Assembly (NCBI RefSeq): GCF_034008315.1
Contig: NZ_CP125377.1
Span: forward strand, 1-64,000
Direction: 5' to 3'
Length of the DNA: 64,000 nt
Origin: Pseudomonas sp. P8_241
Lineage (GTDB): Bacteria > Pseudomonadota > Gammaproteobacteria > Pseudomonadales > Pseudomonadaceae
Shown here: in pieces, positions 40,631 to 49,458 of the stretch
How the letters are laid out: every line of letters starts with the position of its first letter
How positions within the stretch are numbered: position 1 is the first letter of the stretch
Program-made: the position numbers and the translations under genes
Notes under the pieces: generated by a model
Databases searched by the model: none
What the model saw: the letters and a program-made list of their open reading frames with translations, nothing else
Told to the model about the DNA's origin: nothing

Positions 40631-40717
40631 CAAAAAACTCCCCTAGGAAACGGACAGACTAGCGCTGGCAATAGACGAGCGGCTAGCAATGCAGGAAAAA
40701 AAGATACTCTATTACTT

Positions 40718-40746
40718 TTGTTAACAAGAATTACTTGCAATAATAC
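40718..40746 (+). promoter_or_regulatory. candidate promoter of exbB-exbD-tonB
   Basis: TTGTTA and TAATAC are 17 bases apart in a markedly AT-rich stretch; TTGTTAACAA is itself a palindrome. A Fur site would be expected here from the function of the operon, but AAGAATTACTTGCAATAAT is only a weak match to a Fur box. Confidence 0.4.
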
Positions 40747-40820
40747 GCCCCACTTTTGTTCTCGGCCTTTCGAGGCCTGGAAGAACATCATCCGTTTTTT
40801 TCACTCAGGTCCGGCCCAGC

Positions 40821-41786
40821 ATGACACGCAATCATTTCTCCGCTTCGCCAACCAATCGACCTCGCGCCTGGAGCGCGGTGGCCGCCCTGTTCCTCAGTCT
40901 GATGCTGGCGCCGGTCGCCGCTTTCGCTGATGCCCAGGCACCTGCCACTGCGCCAGCCGCTACCGCACCTGCTGCAGCCGATCACGCTGCTCCCGTTGCG
41001 ACCGATCCAGCACAAGCCGTACCGGCAGACGCCCTGGGTGAAGACGTGCCGGAAGTCCTCGAAGCAGACAACACACTGGGCATGGCCCATGACCTGTCGC
41101 CTTGGGGCATGTACCAGAACGCCGACATCATCGTAAAAATCGTGATGATCGGTCTGGCCATCGCCTCGATCATCACCTGGACCATCTGGATCGCCAAGGG
41201 CTTCGAGCTGATTGGCGCCAAACGTCGTCTGCGCGGTGAAATCGCCCACCTGAAAAAAGCCGCCACCTTGAAAGAGGCCAGCGCTACCGCGGCCAAGGAA
41301 GGCACGCTTGCCAACCTGTTGGTCCACGACGCCCTTGAAGAAATGCGCCTCTCGGCCAGCAGCCGCGAAAAAGAAGGCATCAAGGAACGCGTCAGCTTCC
41401 GTCTTGAGCGCCTGGTCGCGGCTTGTGGTCGCAACATGAGCAGCGGTACCGGCGTACTCGCCACCATCGGCTCCACCGCGCCGTTTGTCGGCCTGTTCGG
41501 TACGGTATGGGGCATCATGAACAGCTTCATCGGCATCGCCAAAACCCAGACCACCAACCTCGCCGTCGTGGCCCCCGGCATCGCCGAAGCCCTGCTGGCC
41601 ACAGCGTTGGGCCTGGTTGCAGCGATTCCCGCCGTTGTGATCTACAACGTTTTCGCCCGCTCCATCGCCGGTTACAAAGCCCAGGTGTCCGACGCATCGG
41701 CGCAGGTCCTGCTGCTGGTCAGCCGTGACCTCGACCACCAGCCTGAGCGCAGCAGCTCGCAACCGCACATGGTGAAAGTGGGGTAA
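40821..41786 (+). CDS. exbB: TonB system proton channel ExbB
   Basis: ExbB is the five-fold inner-membrane scaffold of the TonB motor. The 321-residue protein has a signal-like N-terminus (AVAALFLSLMLAPVAAFA) and an Ala/Pro-rich periplasmic extension of about 80 residues. Three membrane segments follow, the last two enclosing TGVLATIGSTAPFVGLFGTV and AEALLATALGLVAAIPAVV. The long N-terminal extension is typical of Pseudomonas ExbB. exbD starts six bases later. Confidence 0.94.
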   Translation: MTRNHFSASPTNRPRAWSAVAALFLSLMLAPVAAFADAQAPATAPAATAPAAADHAAPVATDPAQAVPADALGEDVPEVLEADNTLGMAHDLSPWGMYQNADIIVKIVMIGLAIASIITWTIWIAKGFELIGAKRRLRGEIAHLKKAATLKEASATAAKEGTLANLLVHDALEEMRLSASSREKEGIKERVSFRLERLVAACGRNMSSGTGVLATIGSTAPFVGLFGTVWGIMNSFIGIAKTQTTNLAVVAPGIAEALLATALGLVAAIPAVVIYNVFARSIAGYKAQVSDASAQVLLLVSRDLDHQPERSSSQPHMVKVG

Positions 41787-41792
41787 TCGGCC

Positions 41793-42221
41793 ATGGGCCT
41801 GCATTTGAAAGAAGGGGCAGACGACGATCTGTCCGAAAACCACGAAATCAACGTCACGCCGTTCATCGACGTGATGCTGGTGCTGTTGATCATCTTCATG
41901 GTGGCGGCCCCGCTGGCCACCGTGGACATCAAGGTCGACCTGCCCGCGTCCACCGCCAAACCGGCGCCGCGGCCAGAAAAACCGGTGTTCCTCAGCGTCA
42001 AGGCTGACCAGCGCCTGTTCCTCGGTGAAGAGGAAGTGAAGGCCGAAGCACTCGGCGCCACCCTCGACGCCAGGACCCAAGGCAAGAAAGACACAACGAT
42101 CTTCTTCCAGGCCGATAAAGGTGTGGATTACGGCGACCTGATGAGCGTGATGGATAACCTGCGCTCGGCCGGTTACCTGAAAGTGGGTCTGGTTGGACTC
42201 GAGACGGCAGCCAAGAAATGA
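41793..42221 (+). CDS. exbD: TonB system protein ExbD
   Basis: ExbD is a 142-residue single-pass membrane protein with the conserved ENHEINVTPFIDVMLVLLII segment, in which the Asp of PFIDV is the likely protonated residue. A periplasmic domain follows. The TonB start overlaps the exbD stop by four bases (ATGA), so the three genes form one coupled operon. Confidence 0.94.
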   Translation: MGLHLKEGADDDLSENHEINVTPFIDVMLVLLIIFMVAAPLATVDIKVDLPASTAKPAPRPEKPVFLSVKADQRLFLGEEEVKAEALGATLDARTQGKKDTTIFFQADKGVDYGDLMSVMDNLRSAGYLKVGLVGLETAAKK

Positions 42222-42967
42222 TCACGACGCGCCATAAGCTGACGCGTTACAGCGGTAGCCTGGCCGTGGTGCTGGGCGTTCACGCACTGGCCATCGCGCT
42301 GGCGCTGAATTGGTCTGCCCGCCCGCCCATCGAGCTGCCCCCCCAGGCAATGATGGTCGAACTGGCACCCGTTCCCGCCCCGCCACCGCCGGCACCGCCC
42401 AAAGTCGTCACGCCTCCGCAGCCACCGGCTCCGGTTGAAGAACTGCCGATACCCAAGCTTGCCGAAGCGCCGAAAGCCGAAATTGCCGTGCCCAAGCCGG
42501 TCAAGCCCAAGCCCAAGCCGCAGCCACCCAAGCCGGTAGAAAAAAAACCCGAGCCGCCGAAGGAAAAACCGTCTGAAGAAAAACCTGCCGAAACCCAGCA
42601 GACTCAAGCTCCGACGGAGAAGTCCGCTCAGCCTGCTCCAGGCCCTTCGCCCGCTCAACTGGCGGCCAAAGCCAGCTGGCAAGGCACGCTGCTGGCACAC
42701 TTGCAGAAGTACAAAAAGTACCCTGCCAGTGCACAGGCGCGGGGCAAGGAAGGCATGAACCGTCTGCGTTTCGTGGTCGACGGGGAAGGGAATGTGTTGT
42801 CGTTTGAATTGGTCGGCGCCTCAGGTACTGCGGATCTGGACCGAGCGACCCTGGAAATGATCCGTCGTGCCCAACCGCTGCCCAAGCCGCCGGCCGACAT
42901 GTTGACCAACGGCTCGATCGAAATCGTTGCACCGTTTGTGTACTCGCTGGAAAAACGCCGGCGGTAA
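42218..42967 (+). CDS. tonB: energy transducer TonB
   Basis: The 249-residue TonB has an N-terminal anchor (about 12-30) and a long Pro/Lys/Glu spacer (about 45-135, with KPKPKPQPPKPVEKKPEPPK repeats). The C-terminal domain binds TonB boxes (LLAHLQKYKKYPASAQARG, RFVVDGEGNVLSFELVGASG). It carries energy from ExbBD to outer-membrane siderophore and vitamin receptors. It is followed by a degenerate REP and a terminator. Confidence 0.93.
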   Translation: MITTRHKLTRYSGSLAVVLGVHALAIALALNWSARPPIELPPQAMMVELAPVPAPPPPAPPKVVTPPQPPAPVEELPIPKLAEAPKAEIAVPKPVKPKPKPQPPKPVEKKPEPPKEKPSEEKPAETQQTQAPTEKSAQPAPGPSPAQLAAKASWQGTLLAHLQKYKKYPASAQARGKEGMNRLRFVVDGEGNVLSFELVGASGTADLDRATLEMIRRAQPLPKPPADMLTNGSIEIVAPFVYSLEKRRR

Positions 42968-42978
42968 ACATCGAATCC

Positions 42979-43005
42979 TGAAGGAGCTGACTTGCCAGTT
43001 CCTAC
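42979..43005. repeat. degenerate single REP
   Basis: AAGGAGCTGACTTGCCAGTTCCTAC resembles half of the GTAGGAGCTGGCTTGCCAGC element, with an inverted GGAGCT/AGTTCC core. It lies just after tonB. Confidence 0.55.
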
Positions 43006-43025
43006 AGGGGATTCATTTGCACAAG

Positions 43026-43050
43026 AAAAGGCACCGAAAGGTGCCTTTTT
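43026..43050 (+). terminator. rho-independent terminator of exbBD-tonB
   Basis: AAAAGGCACC, a GAAA loop and GGTGCCTTTTT form a compact hairpin with U-tract about 60 bases after tonB. Confidence 0.92.
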
Positions 43051-43168
43051 GCCTATCTGCCAGCGGCAAACCGGCATTGCCCGGTGTCACTTGACGCATT
43101 CAGTCTGATAACGTGCGTCTATCGATTGCAGCCGTTATGCTTGGCGTGCAACTTCATGGACGCTTGCT

Positions 43169-44098
43169 ATGACCCTCACAGAATTACGCTACATCGTTAC
43201 CCTCGCCCAAGAGCAGCATTTCGGCCATGCGGCCGAGCGTTGCCACGTCAGCCAGCCGACTCTGTCGGTGGGCGTGAAAAAGCTTGAAGACGAACTCGGT
43301 GTGCTGATTTTCGAGCGCAGCAAAAGCGCTGTGCGCCTGACCCCGGTCGGCGAAGGCATCGTGGCCCAGGCGCAAAAAGTGCTGGAGCAGGCCCAAGGCA
43401 TCCGCGAACTGGCCCAAGCCGGCAAGAACCAGCTGACCGCTCCGCTGAAAGTCGGCGCGATCTACACGGTTGGCCCCTATCTGTTCCCACACCTGATTCC
43501 ACAACTGCACCGGGTCGCCCCGCAGATGCCGTTGTACATCGAAGAAAACTTCACCCACGTGCTGCGCGACAAACTGCGCAACGGCGAGCTCGATGCAATT
43601 ATCATCGCCCTGCCGTTCAACGAAGCTGACGTGTTGACCTTGCAGCTCTACGACGAGCCGTTCTATGTCCTCATGCCGGCCCAACACCCGTGGACACAAA
43701 AAGAATCCATCGACGCCAGTCTGCTCAACGACAAGAGCCTGCTGCTGCTCGGCGAAGGCCACTGCTTCCGCGATCAGGTGCTCGAAGCCTGCCCGACCCT
43801 TGCCAAAGGCAGCGACGGCGCCAAACACACTACCGTGGAATCCAGCTCCCTGGAGACCATCCGTCACATGGTGGCCTCCGGTCTTGGCATCTCGATCCTG
43901 CCGTTGTCGGCGGTCGACAGCCATCACTACGCCCCCGGCGTGATCGAAGTGCGCCCGCTCTCGGCACCGGTGCCGTTCCGAACCGTAGCGATTGCATGGC
44001 GCGCAAGCTTCCCGCGCCCGAAGGCGATTGAAATCCTCGCTGACTCCATTCGCCTGTGTTCGGTGGCCAAGCCAGCGGCACCGGTCGCTGCCGGTTAA
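43169..44098 (+). CDS. oxyR: hydrogen peroxide sensor OxyR
   Basis: OxyR is the LysR-family redox switch for peroxide defence. The 309-residue protein has the LysR HTH (MTLTELRYIVTLAQEQHFGH). The two redox cysteines fall exactly at Cys199 and Cys208 in GHCFRDQVLEAC, the E. coli numbering. It precedes recG by nine bases, an arrangement conserved in Pseudomonas, so the two are probably one operon. Confidence 0.96.
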   Translation: MTLTELRYIVTLAQEQHFGHAAERCHVSQPTLSVGVKKLEDELGVLIFERSKSAVRLTPVGEGIVAQAQKVLEQAQGIRELAQAGKNQLTAPLKVGAIYTVGPYLFPHLIPQLHRVAPQMPLYIEENFTHVLRDKLRNGELDAIIIALPFNEADVLTLQLYDEPFYVLMPAQHPWTQKESIDASLLNDKSLLLLGEGHCFRDQVLEACPTLAKGSDGAKHTTVESSSLETIRHMVASGLGISILPLSAVDSHHYAPGVIEVRPLSAPVPFRTVAIAWRASFPRPKAIEILADSIRLCSVAKPAAPVAAG

Positions 44099-44107
44099 GC
44101 CGTTGTT

Positions 44108-46183
44108 ATGACGGAGTTGTCGCAAGTGTCGGTGACGGCACTCAAGGGTGTCGGCGAGGCCATGGCCGAGAAGTTGGCCAAAGTCGGCCTGGAGAATCTT
44201 CAGGACGTACTGTTTCACCTGCCGCTGCGCTATCAGGATCGCACCCGCGTGGTGCCGATCGGCCACTTGCGACCGGGGCAAGACGCCGTCGTCGAAGGCA
44301 CCGTCAGCGGTGCCGATGTGGTCATGGGTCGGCGCCGCAGTCTTGTCGTGCGCTTGCAGGACGGCACCGGCGGGCTCAGCCTGCGCTTCTACCATTTCAG
44401 CAACGCGCAGAAAGAAGGCCTCAAACGCGGTACGCGGGTTCGCTGCTACGGCGAGGCCCGGCCCGGCGCTTCGGGGCTTGAAATCTACCACCCGGAATAC
44501 CGCGCCATCACCGGCGACGAGCCACCGCCCGTGGATGAAACCCTGACCCCGGTCTACCCACTGACCGAAGGCCTGACCCAACAACGCCTGCGCCAGTTGT
44601 GCATGCAGACCCTCACCCTGCTCGGCCCCAGCAGCCTGCCCGACTGGCTGCCCAAAGAGCTGGCCCGGGACTATCAATTGGCGCCGCTGGCCGACGCGAT
44701 CCGCTACCTGCACAACCCACCCGCCGATGCCGACGTGGATGAACTGGCGCTCGGTCATCATTGGGCGCAACACCGCCTGGCTTTCGAGGAACTGCTGACC
44801 CATCAACTGTCACAGCAGCGCCTGCGCGAAAGCATGCGCTCCCTGCGGGCACCCGCCATGCCCAAAGCCACCCGACTGCCAGCCAAATACCTGGCGAATC
44901 TCGGCTTTGAACCAACCGGTGCCCAGCAAAGGGTGGGCAACGAAATTGCCTACGACCTGAGCCAGCACGAGCCAATGCTGCGGCTGATTCAAGGCGACGT
45001 CGGCGCGGGTAAAACCGTGGTCGCCGCCCTTGCCGCGCTCCAGGCTCTGGAGGCCGGTTATCAAGTCGCGCTGATGGCGCCCACCGAGATCCTCGCCGAG
45101 CAGCACTACATCACCTTCAAACGCTGGCTCGAACCGCTGGGCATCGAAGTCGCATGGCTGGCCGGCAAGCTCAAGGGCAAGAACCGCATTGCCGCGCTGG
45201 AGCAAATTGCCAGCGGCACGCCGATGGTGGTCGGCACCCACGCACTGTTCCAGGACGAAGTGCAGTTCAAGAATCTGGCATTGGCGATCATCGATGAGCA
45301 ACACCGTTTCGGTGTGCAACAGCGGTTGGCGTTGCGGCAAAAAGGCGTTGGAGGACGCATGTGTCCGCACCAGTTGATCATGACCGCCACCCCGATCCCG
45401 CGCACGTTGGCGATGAGCGCCTACGCCGATCTCGACACTTCGATCCTCGACGAATTACCGCCCGGCCGAACCCCGGTCAATACCGTACTGATCACCGACA
45501 CCCGACGCGTCGAAGTTATCGAACGGGTCCGCGGTGCGTGTGCCGAAGGACGTCAGGCGTACTGGGTGTGCACACTGATTGAAGAGTCCGAAGAGCTGAC
45601 CTGCCAAGCAGCAGAAACCACTTACGAAGACCTCACTGCCGCACTCGGCGAGCTGAAGGTCGGGTTGATCCATGGCCGCATGAAGCCCGTCGAAAAAGCT
45701 GCGGTGATGGCCGAATTCAAGGCCGGTAACCTGCAACTGCTGGTCGCTACCACCGTGATCGAAGTCGGCGTGGATGTGCCCAACGCCAGCCTGATGATCA
45801 TTGAAAATCCGGAACGTCTGGGCCTGGCGCAGCTGCACCAGTTGCGCGGCCGCGTCGGCCGGGGCAGCGCGGCCAGCCATTGCGTGCTGCTCTACCATCC
45901 TCCGCTGTCGCAGATCGGCCGTCAGCGGCTGGGCATCATGCGCGAAACCAACGACGGATTTGTCATCGCCGAAAAAGACCTCGAACTGCGCGGCCCCGGC
46001 GAAATGCTCGGCACTCGGCAAACCGGTTTGCTGCAATTCAAAGTCGCCGACCTGATGCGCGACGCCGACTTGCTGCCCGCCGTGCGCGACGCCGCACAAG
46101 CCTTGCTGGAGCGCTGGCCGGACCACGTCAGCCCGCTACTCGACCGCTGGTTACGGCATGGGCAGCAATACGGCCAAGTGTGA
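44108..46183 (+). CDS. recG: ATP-dependent DNA helicase RecG
   Basis: RecG remodels stalled forks and branched DNA. The 691-residue protein has the N-terminal wedge/OB domain (LKGVGEAMAEKL, HLPLRYQDRT), the Walker A GDVGAGKTVVAAL near residue 297, the DEQH box (AIIDEQHRFGVQQRLALR), and the C-terminal helicase and TRG region (QLRGRVGRG). All motifs are intact. It lies directly after oxyR. Confidence 0.95.
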   Translation: MTELSQVSVTALKGVGEAMAEKLAKVGLENLQDVLFHLPLRYQDRTRVVPIGHLRPGQDAVVEGTVSGADVVMGRRRSLVVRLQDGTGGLSLRFYHFSNAQKEGLKRGTRVRCYGEARPGASGLEIYHPEYRAITGDEPPPVDETLTPVYPLTEGLTQQRLRQLCMQTLTLLGPSSLPDWLPKELARDYQLAPLADAIRYLHNPPADADVDELALGHHWAQHRLAFEELLTHQLSQQRLRESMRSLRAPAMPKATRLPAKYLANLGFEPTGAQQRVGNEIAYDLSQHEPMLRLIQGDVGAGKTVVAALAALQALEAGYQVALMAPTEILAEQHYITFKRWLEPLGIEVAWLAGKLKGKNRIAALEQIASGTPMVVGTHALFQDEVQFKNLALAIIDEQHRFGVQQRLALRQKGVGGRMCPHQLIMTATPIPRTLAMSAYADLDTSILDELPPGRTPVNTVLITDTRRVEVIERVRGACAEGRQAYWVCTLIEESEELTCQAAETTYEDLTAALGELKVGLIHGRMKPVEKAAVMAEFKAGNLQLLVATTVIEVGVDVPNASLMIIENPERLGLAQLHQLRGRVGRGSAASHCVLLYHPPLSQIGRQRLGIMRETNDGFVIAEKDLELRGPGEMLGTRQTGLLQFKVADLMRDADLLPAVRDAAQALLERWPDHVSPLLDRWLRHGQQYGQV

Positions 46184-46261
46184 GCACCGTCTCAGTTTCT
46201 GAAGCATCGCGCTAATCAAGCTGGTTATACTCCCGCCATTGTTTTAGTCCGGATACAGACC

Positions 46262-47662
46262 ATGACCGAAGTTGCCCTCGCACCCGCTTCCCCGCACGCT
46301 CCGTCGGTCATTCGGCTGATGCTGGACAAGCTAGGCATCGCTTACGAAGAAGTGCTGGATCACCACGGCCTCAACGCCGCGCGCAAGATCCAGTCCGTGC
46401 TGCTCGATGACAGCGTTGGCACGCTGATGGTGTTGTTTGCGCAAAACCAGCTGCTGGACCTCAATCGTCTGACCGAACTCACCGGGCGCCGCCTCACTGC
46501 CGTTTCCAACGAGCGCCTGGTGAAGATGCTGGGCAAGCACAACCTCAGCCTGCTGCCGGGCCTGCCGGCACTGACCAGTGCGCCATGCCTGTACGACGAA
46601 AGCCTGCTGCGCGAACCGAAGTTACTGGTCAACTCGGGTGAGCCGGGCGTGTTGCTGGAAATCGCCAGCGAAGACTTCAAGACCATGCTGACCAAGGCCA
46701 GCGCCGCCAACTTCGGCGAAAACCTGACCTGCATTCGACCGAACCTCGACCGTCCGGGTGACGATCGCCAGGAAATCACCCAGGCTGTTCAAGCGTTCAC
46801 CGCGCGACGCATCCAGCAGCGTCTGGAAGCGACCATCGAAATCCCTCCGCTGGCCGAAACCGCGCAAAAAATCATCAAACTGCGTGTTGACCCCAACGCC
46901 ACCATCGACGACATCACCGGCGTGGTCGAAACCGACCCGGCTTTGGCGGCACAAGTAGTGAGCTGGGCGGCGTCGCCGTACTACGCCTCGCCGGGCAAGA
47001 TTCGTTCGGTAGAAGATGCCATTGTGCGTGTGCTCGGTTTCGATCTGGTGATTAACCTCGCGCTGGGCCTGGCCCTGGGCAAAACCCTGAGCCTGCCCAA
47101 GGACCAGCCGCAACACTCCACACCGTACTGGCAGCAATCGATCTACACCGCCGCCGTCATCGAAGGCCTGACCCGCGCCATGCCACGCGCCCAGCGCCCG
47201 GAAGCCGGCCTGACCTACCTGGCAGGCCTGCTGCACAACTTCGGCTACTTGCTGCTGGCCCACGTGTTCCCGCCGCACTTCTCGCTGATCTGCCGCCACC
47301 TGGAGGTCAACCCGCACCTGTGCCACAGCTTTATCGAGCAACACCTGCTGGGCATCAGCCGTGAGCAGATCGGCTCGTGGCTGATGCGCCATTGGGACAT
47401 GCCCGAGGAATTGGCCACCGCCCTGCGCTTCCAGCACGATGCCAACTACGACGGTGACTATGCCGAGTACCCGAATCTGGTGTGCCTGTCGTTGCGACTG
47501 CTGCGAAGCCGAGGCATCGGCTCCGGCCCGGACGAAGACATACCCGACGCCCTGCTCGAACGCCTGGGCCTGACCCGCAGCAAAGCCGAAGACGTCGTCA
47601 GCAAAGTGCTGGAAGCCGAAGTGCTGCTGCGTGAACTCGCTTCGCAATTCAGCCAGGGCTGA
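46262..47662 (+). CDS. YbaK-like plus HDOD domain protein
   Basis: The 466-residue protein joins an N-terminal YbaK/aminoacyl-tRNA-deacylase-like domain (about residues 10-160) to a C-terminal HDOD domain (about 195-400). The HDOD part holds IPPLAETAQKIIKLRVDPNA, DPALAAQVVSWAASPYYASP and LGIsREQIGSW-type segments. HDOD proteins are signalling or scaffold proteins; the combination is recurrent in Pseudomonas but its role is not known to me. It stands 78 bases after recG. Confidence 0.82.
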   Translation: MTEVALAPASPHAPSVIRLMLDKLGIAYEEVLDHHGLNAARKIQSVLLDDSVGTLMVLFAQNQLLDLNRLTELTGRRLTAVSNERLVKMLGKHNLSLLPGLPALTSAPCLYDESLLREPKLLVNSGEPGVLLEIASEDFKTMLTKASAANFGENLTCIRPNLDRPGDDRQEITQAVQAFTARRIQQRLEATIEIPPLAETAQKIIKLRVDPNATIDDITGVVETDPALAAQVVSWAASPYYASPGKIRSVEDAIVRVLGFDLVINLALGLALGKTLSLPKDQPQHSTPYWQQSIYTAAVIEGLTRAMPRAQRPEAGLTYLAGLLHNFGYLLLAHVFPPHFSLICRHLEVNPHLCHSFIEQHLLGISREQIGSWLMRHWDMPEELATALRFQHDANYDGDYAEYPNLVCLSLRLLRSRGIGSGPDEDIPDALLERLGLTRSKAEDVVSKVLEAEVLLRELASQFSQG

Positions 47663-47669
47663 AAAGCAT

Positions 47670-47732
47670 CGCGGGCAAGCCCGCTCATACAGGATTCAGG
47701 TAATCCTTTTAGGAGCAGGCTTGCCCGCGAAA
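47670..47732. repeat. diverged REP pair, GCGGGCAAGCCCGC type
   Basis: TCGCGGGCAAGCCCGCTC and the inverted GGAGCAGGCTTGCCCGCGA face each other across a short spacer, after the HDOD gene. Confidence 0.78.
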
Positions 47733-47815
47733 TCGTCAACGATGACGCGCATATCCTGGATAAACGTGGCGCGCTTGATCTCTTCGTCGGAACGCCGCCC
47801 AAAGCAAGCTCGGGC

Positions 47816-48187
47816 CTACGCCTTCTTCGGTTTCAAATACTTGGTCAAGCCCTGGAACCAGATCACCAGCGCCGGATTGCCCTTGATCTGAATCGACTTG
47901 TCCTGAATCCCCGTCATGAACGCCAGCTGCTTGTTTTTCGCCTGCATCGTGGCAAAGCCGTACGCGGCGTCTTTGAAGGCAATCGCGAACGCAGGCTCGG
48001 CATGTACACCGGACTGACTGGTGATGCGTTGACCCTTCACACGAAAGTGCCGCGCCACCTTGCCGTCCAGGGTCTGCAGTTGAAACACCAGGTCTTTGTC
48101 CCCCAACTGCTGCTGAAACGCCGGATTGGACCGGCTTGCCCTCCCCATCAACAAACCCAGCATCCACAGCAGAAAACGAAATTTCAT
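47816..48187 (-). CDS. SCP2-like sterol-carrier domain protein
   Basis: The 123-residue protein has a hydrophobic start and the SCP2-type pattern: FQLQTLDGKVARHFRVKGQR, then EPAFAIAFKDAAYGFATMQA and the C-terminal IKGNPALVIWFQGLTKYL. SCP2 folds bind lipids. There is no clear enzymatic partner. Family assignment is from pattern only and is moderately sure; an uncharacterised protein is the alternative. Confidence 0.6.
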   Translation of the reverse strand: MKFRFLLWMLGLLMGRASRSNPAFQQQLGDKDLVFQLQTLDGKVARHFRVKGQRITSQSGVHAEPAFAIAFKDAAYGFATMQAKNKQLAFMTGIQDKSIQIKGNPALVIWFQGLTKYLKPKKA

Positions 48188-48378
48188 CTGTACAGCCTCA
48201 AAAGTAAAATGAACGGCCCGGGCAGTGTATCGACTTCGGACAATAACTCCAGTATCGCGTTGCGTTAGCGGAAGATGTCCGACAATTACCCCATGATGAC
48301 TACCAAGTCATGATTTTTTCATTTCACTTTTCAAGCGAAGTCTGAAGAACATTGATGGGACGCCCCCCCCTATGAACC

Positions 48379-48741
48379 TTACGGTTTATGAACATTGTCC
48401 AACACTCGATTTACCGCGAGCTCACCCAGCATGAGTACCTGCTGAAGGGCTAACATGGTATTTCGATGCACGCCCTCCAATACCCCGGCAAATTCACTCG
48501 CCATCACACTTGCTGACGCTAATGACTCGCAGGCATGGGCTAGTAGCGTTTCATTGTCGACGTCAGGTGCAACAACAAAAATTGAGCTCGGCGCATGCAC
48601 GGTGGCCATGACAGTTGTCGGCTTCAAGTAGTAGTCCAACGCACGGTCGACCGCGTCCTGCGGTTTCTTTGAAGAAGTGGATGCGTATGCAATGCCGCTT
48701 TCGGACTCTGATCCAGCGCCTGAGTGGGTGACATAGGGCAT
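48379..48741 (-). CDS. DUF6124 family small protein
   Basis: This 120-residue protein has the hallmark sequence of a family that is very common and nearly restricted to Pseudomonas. It reads KPQDAVDRALDYYLKP early, then ETLLAHACESLASASVMASE and ELAVNRVLDN late. It is all-helical in appearance and without a signal peptide. Function is unknown. CGGAG precedes the ATG at 48741. Eight cytosines (48363-48370) lie after the stop and do not affect the frame. Confidence 0.82.
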   Translation of the reverse strand: MPYVTHSGAGSESESGIAYASTSSKKPQDAVDRALDYYLKPTTVMATVHAPSSIFVVAPDVDNETLLAHACESLASASVMASEFAGVLEGVHRNTMLALQQVLMLGELAVNRVLDNVHKP

Positions 48742-48914
48742 GGTGTATCTCCGTGAGAAGTTGGAGTTATCACGCTAACCTCCGCGCTTCCGACGGCCAA
48801 CCCTAAAAAGTTGTCAGATGCTTCCTCAAATTTTCTGATGTTTTCATCACGTGAATACGCACTTCCCACACCGAACACACAAAAATCAACAGGCCGTTGT
48901 TTAAAGCCAGAAAC

Positions 48915-48952
48915 AAAAATGGGCACCCAACCTGGTTGGCGTGCCCATTTTT
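48915..48952 (-). terminator. rho-independent terminator of hupA
   Basis: AAAAATGGGCAC and GTGCCCATTTTT enclose a second small stem CCAAC/GTTGG. It is 37 bases past the hupA stop on the minus strand and symmetric enough to act both ways. Confidence 0.88.
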
Positions 48953-48988
48953 AATGCCGTCTCGCAAGACGCGAGAGGTAGATATCAT

Positions 48989-49264
48989 TTACGGATTGAC
49001 GCTGTCCTTCAACGATTTGCCTGGCTTGAACGCTACGGTGTTGCTGGCCTTGATTTTGACGGGTTCACCGGTTTGCGGGTTTTTGCCGGTGCGGGCACCG
49101 CGGTGGCGTTGCAGGAAGGTGCCGAAGCCCACCAGCGTTACGCTGTCTTTGCGGTGCAGGGCGCCGGTGATTTCTTCCAGCACGGCGTTGAGAACGCGGT
49201 TGGCTTGTTCTTTGGTGAGGTCTGCTTTTTCAGCAATGGCGGCGGCGAGATCTGGTTTACGCAT
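48989..49264 (-). CDS. hupA: HU family DNA-binding protein
   Basis: HU bends DNA and helps organise the nucleoid. The gene encodes 91 residues: MRKPDLAAAIAEKADLTKEQ, the dimer core VGFGTFLQRHRGARTGKNPQ with the Pro-tipped DNA arm (QTGEPVKIKASNTVAFKPG). The start codon is fixed by homology; the frame is open much further upstream but without HU homology. It has its own terminator. Position next to rubredoxin reductase matches hupA of P. putida, from memory. Confidence 0.94.
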   Translation of the reverse strand: MRKPDLAAAIAEKADLTKEQANRVLNAVLEEITGALHRKDSVTLVGFGTFLQRHRGARTGKNPQTGEPVKIKASNTVAFKPGKSLKDSVNP

Positions 49265-49458
49265 GTGAGTGAAGCCCCTTTGACGGTTTGTTGTTGTTAT
49301 GTCCGTGCTGCTCTCTGCGGAGCAGCGCCCAAAGCGCCGCAGGTGCTCTACTCTGCGGCAGACGGGAGTGAGGATGGCACGCAGTGAGGCCCCGCGCCAG
49401 TATCGGCGCGGCCATTGTTGGGGCAAAAGGGGGGTGATTCCGACAGAACGACCAGTAT

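Noticed and set aside
40724..40746. A Fur box before exbB
   Set aside because: The AT-rich stretch AAGAATTACTTGCAATAAT matches the 19-base Fur consensus poorly, so it is kept only as a promoter candidate.
43184..44806. A 540-codon minus-strand open frame across oxyR and recG
   Set aside because: It spans the junction of two certain plus-strand genes, its composition is that of antisense GC-rich DNA, and no ribosome site or domain supports it. The same reasoning removes the long frames opposite kauB (21193-22671) and pstA (60701-62416).
48363..48370. A run of eight cytosines near the DUF6124 gene, as a possible phase-variation tract
   Set aside because: It lies downstream of the stop codon, outside the reading frame, so slippage would not switch the gene.
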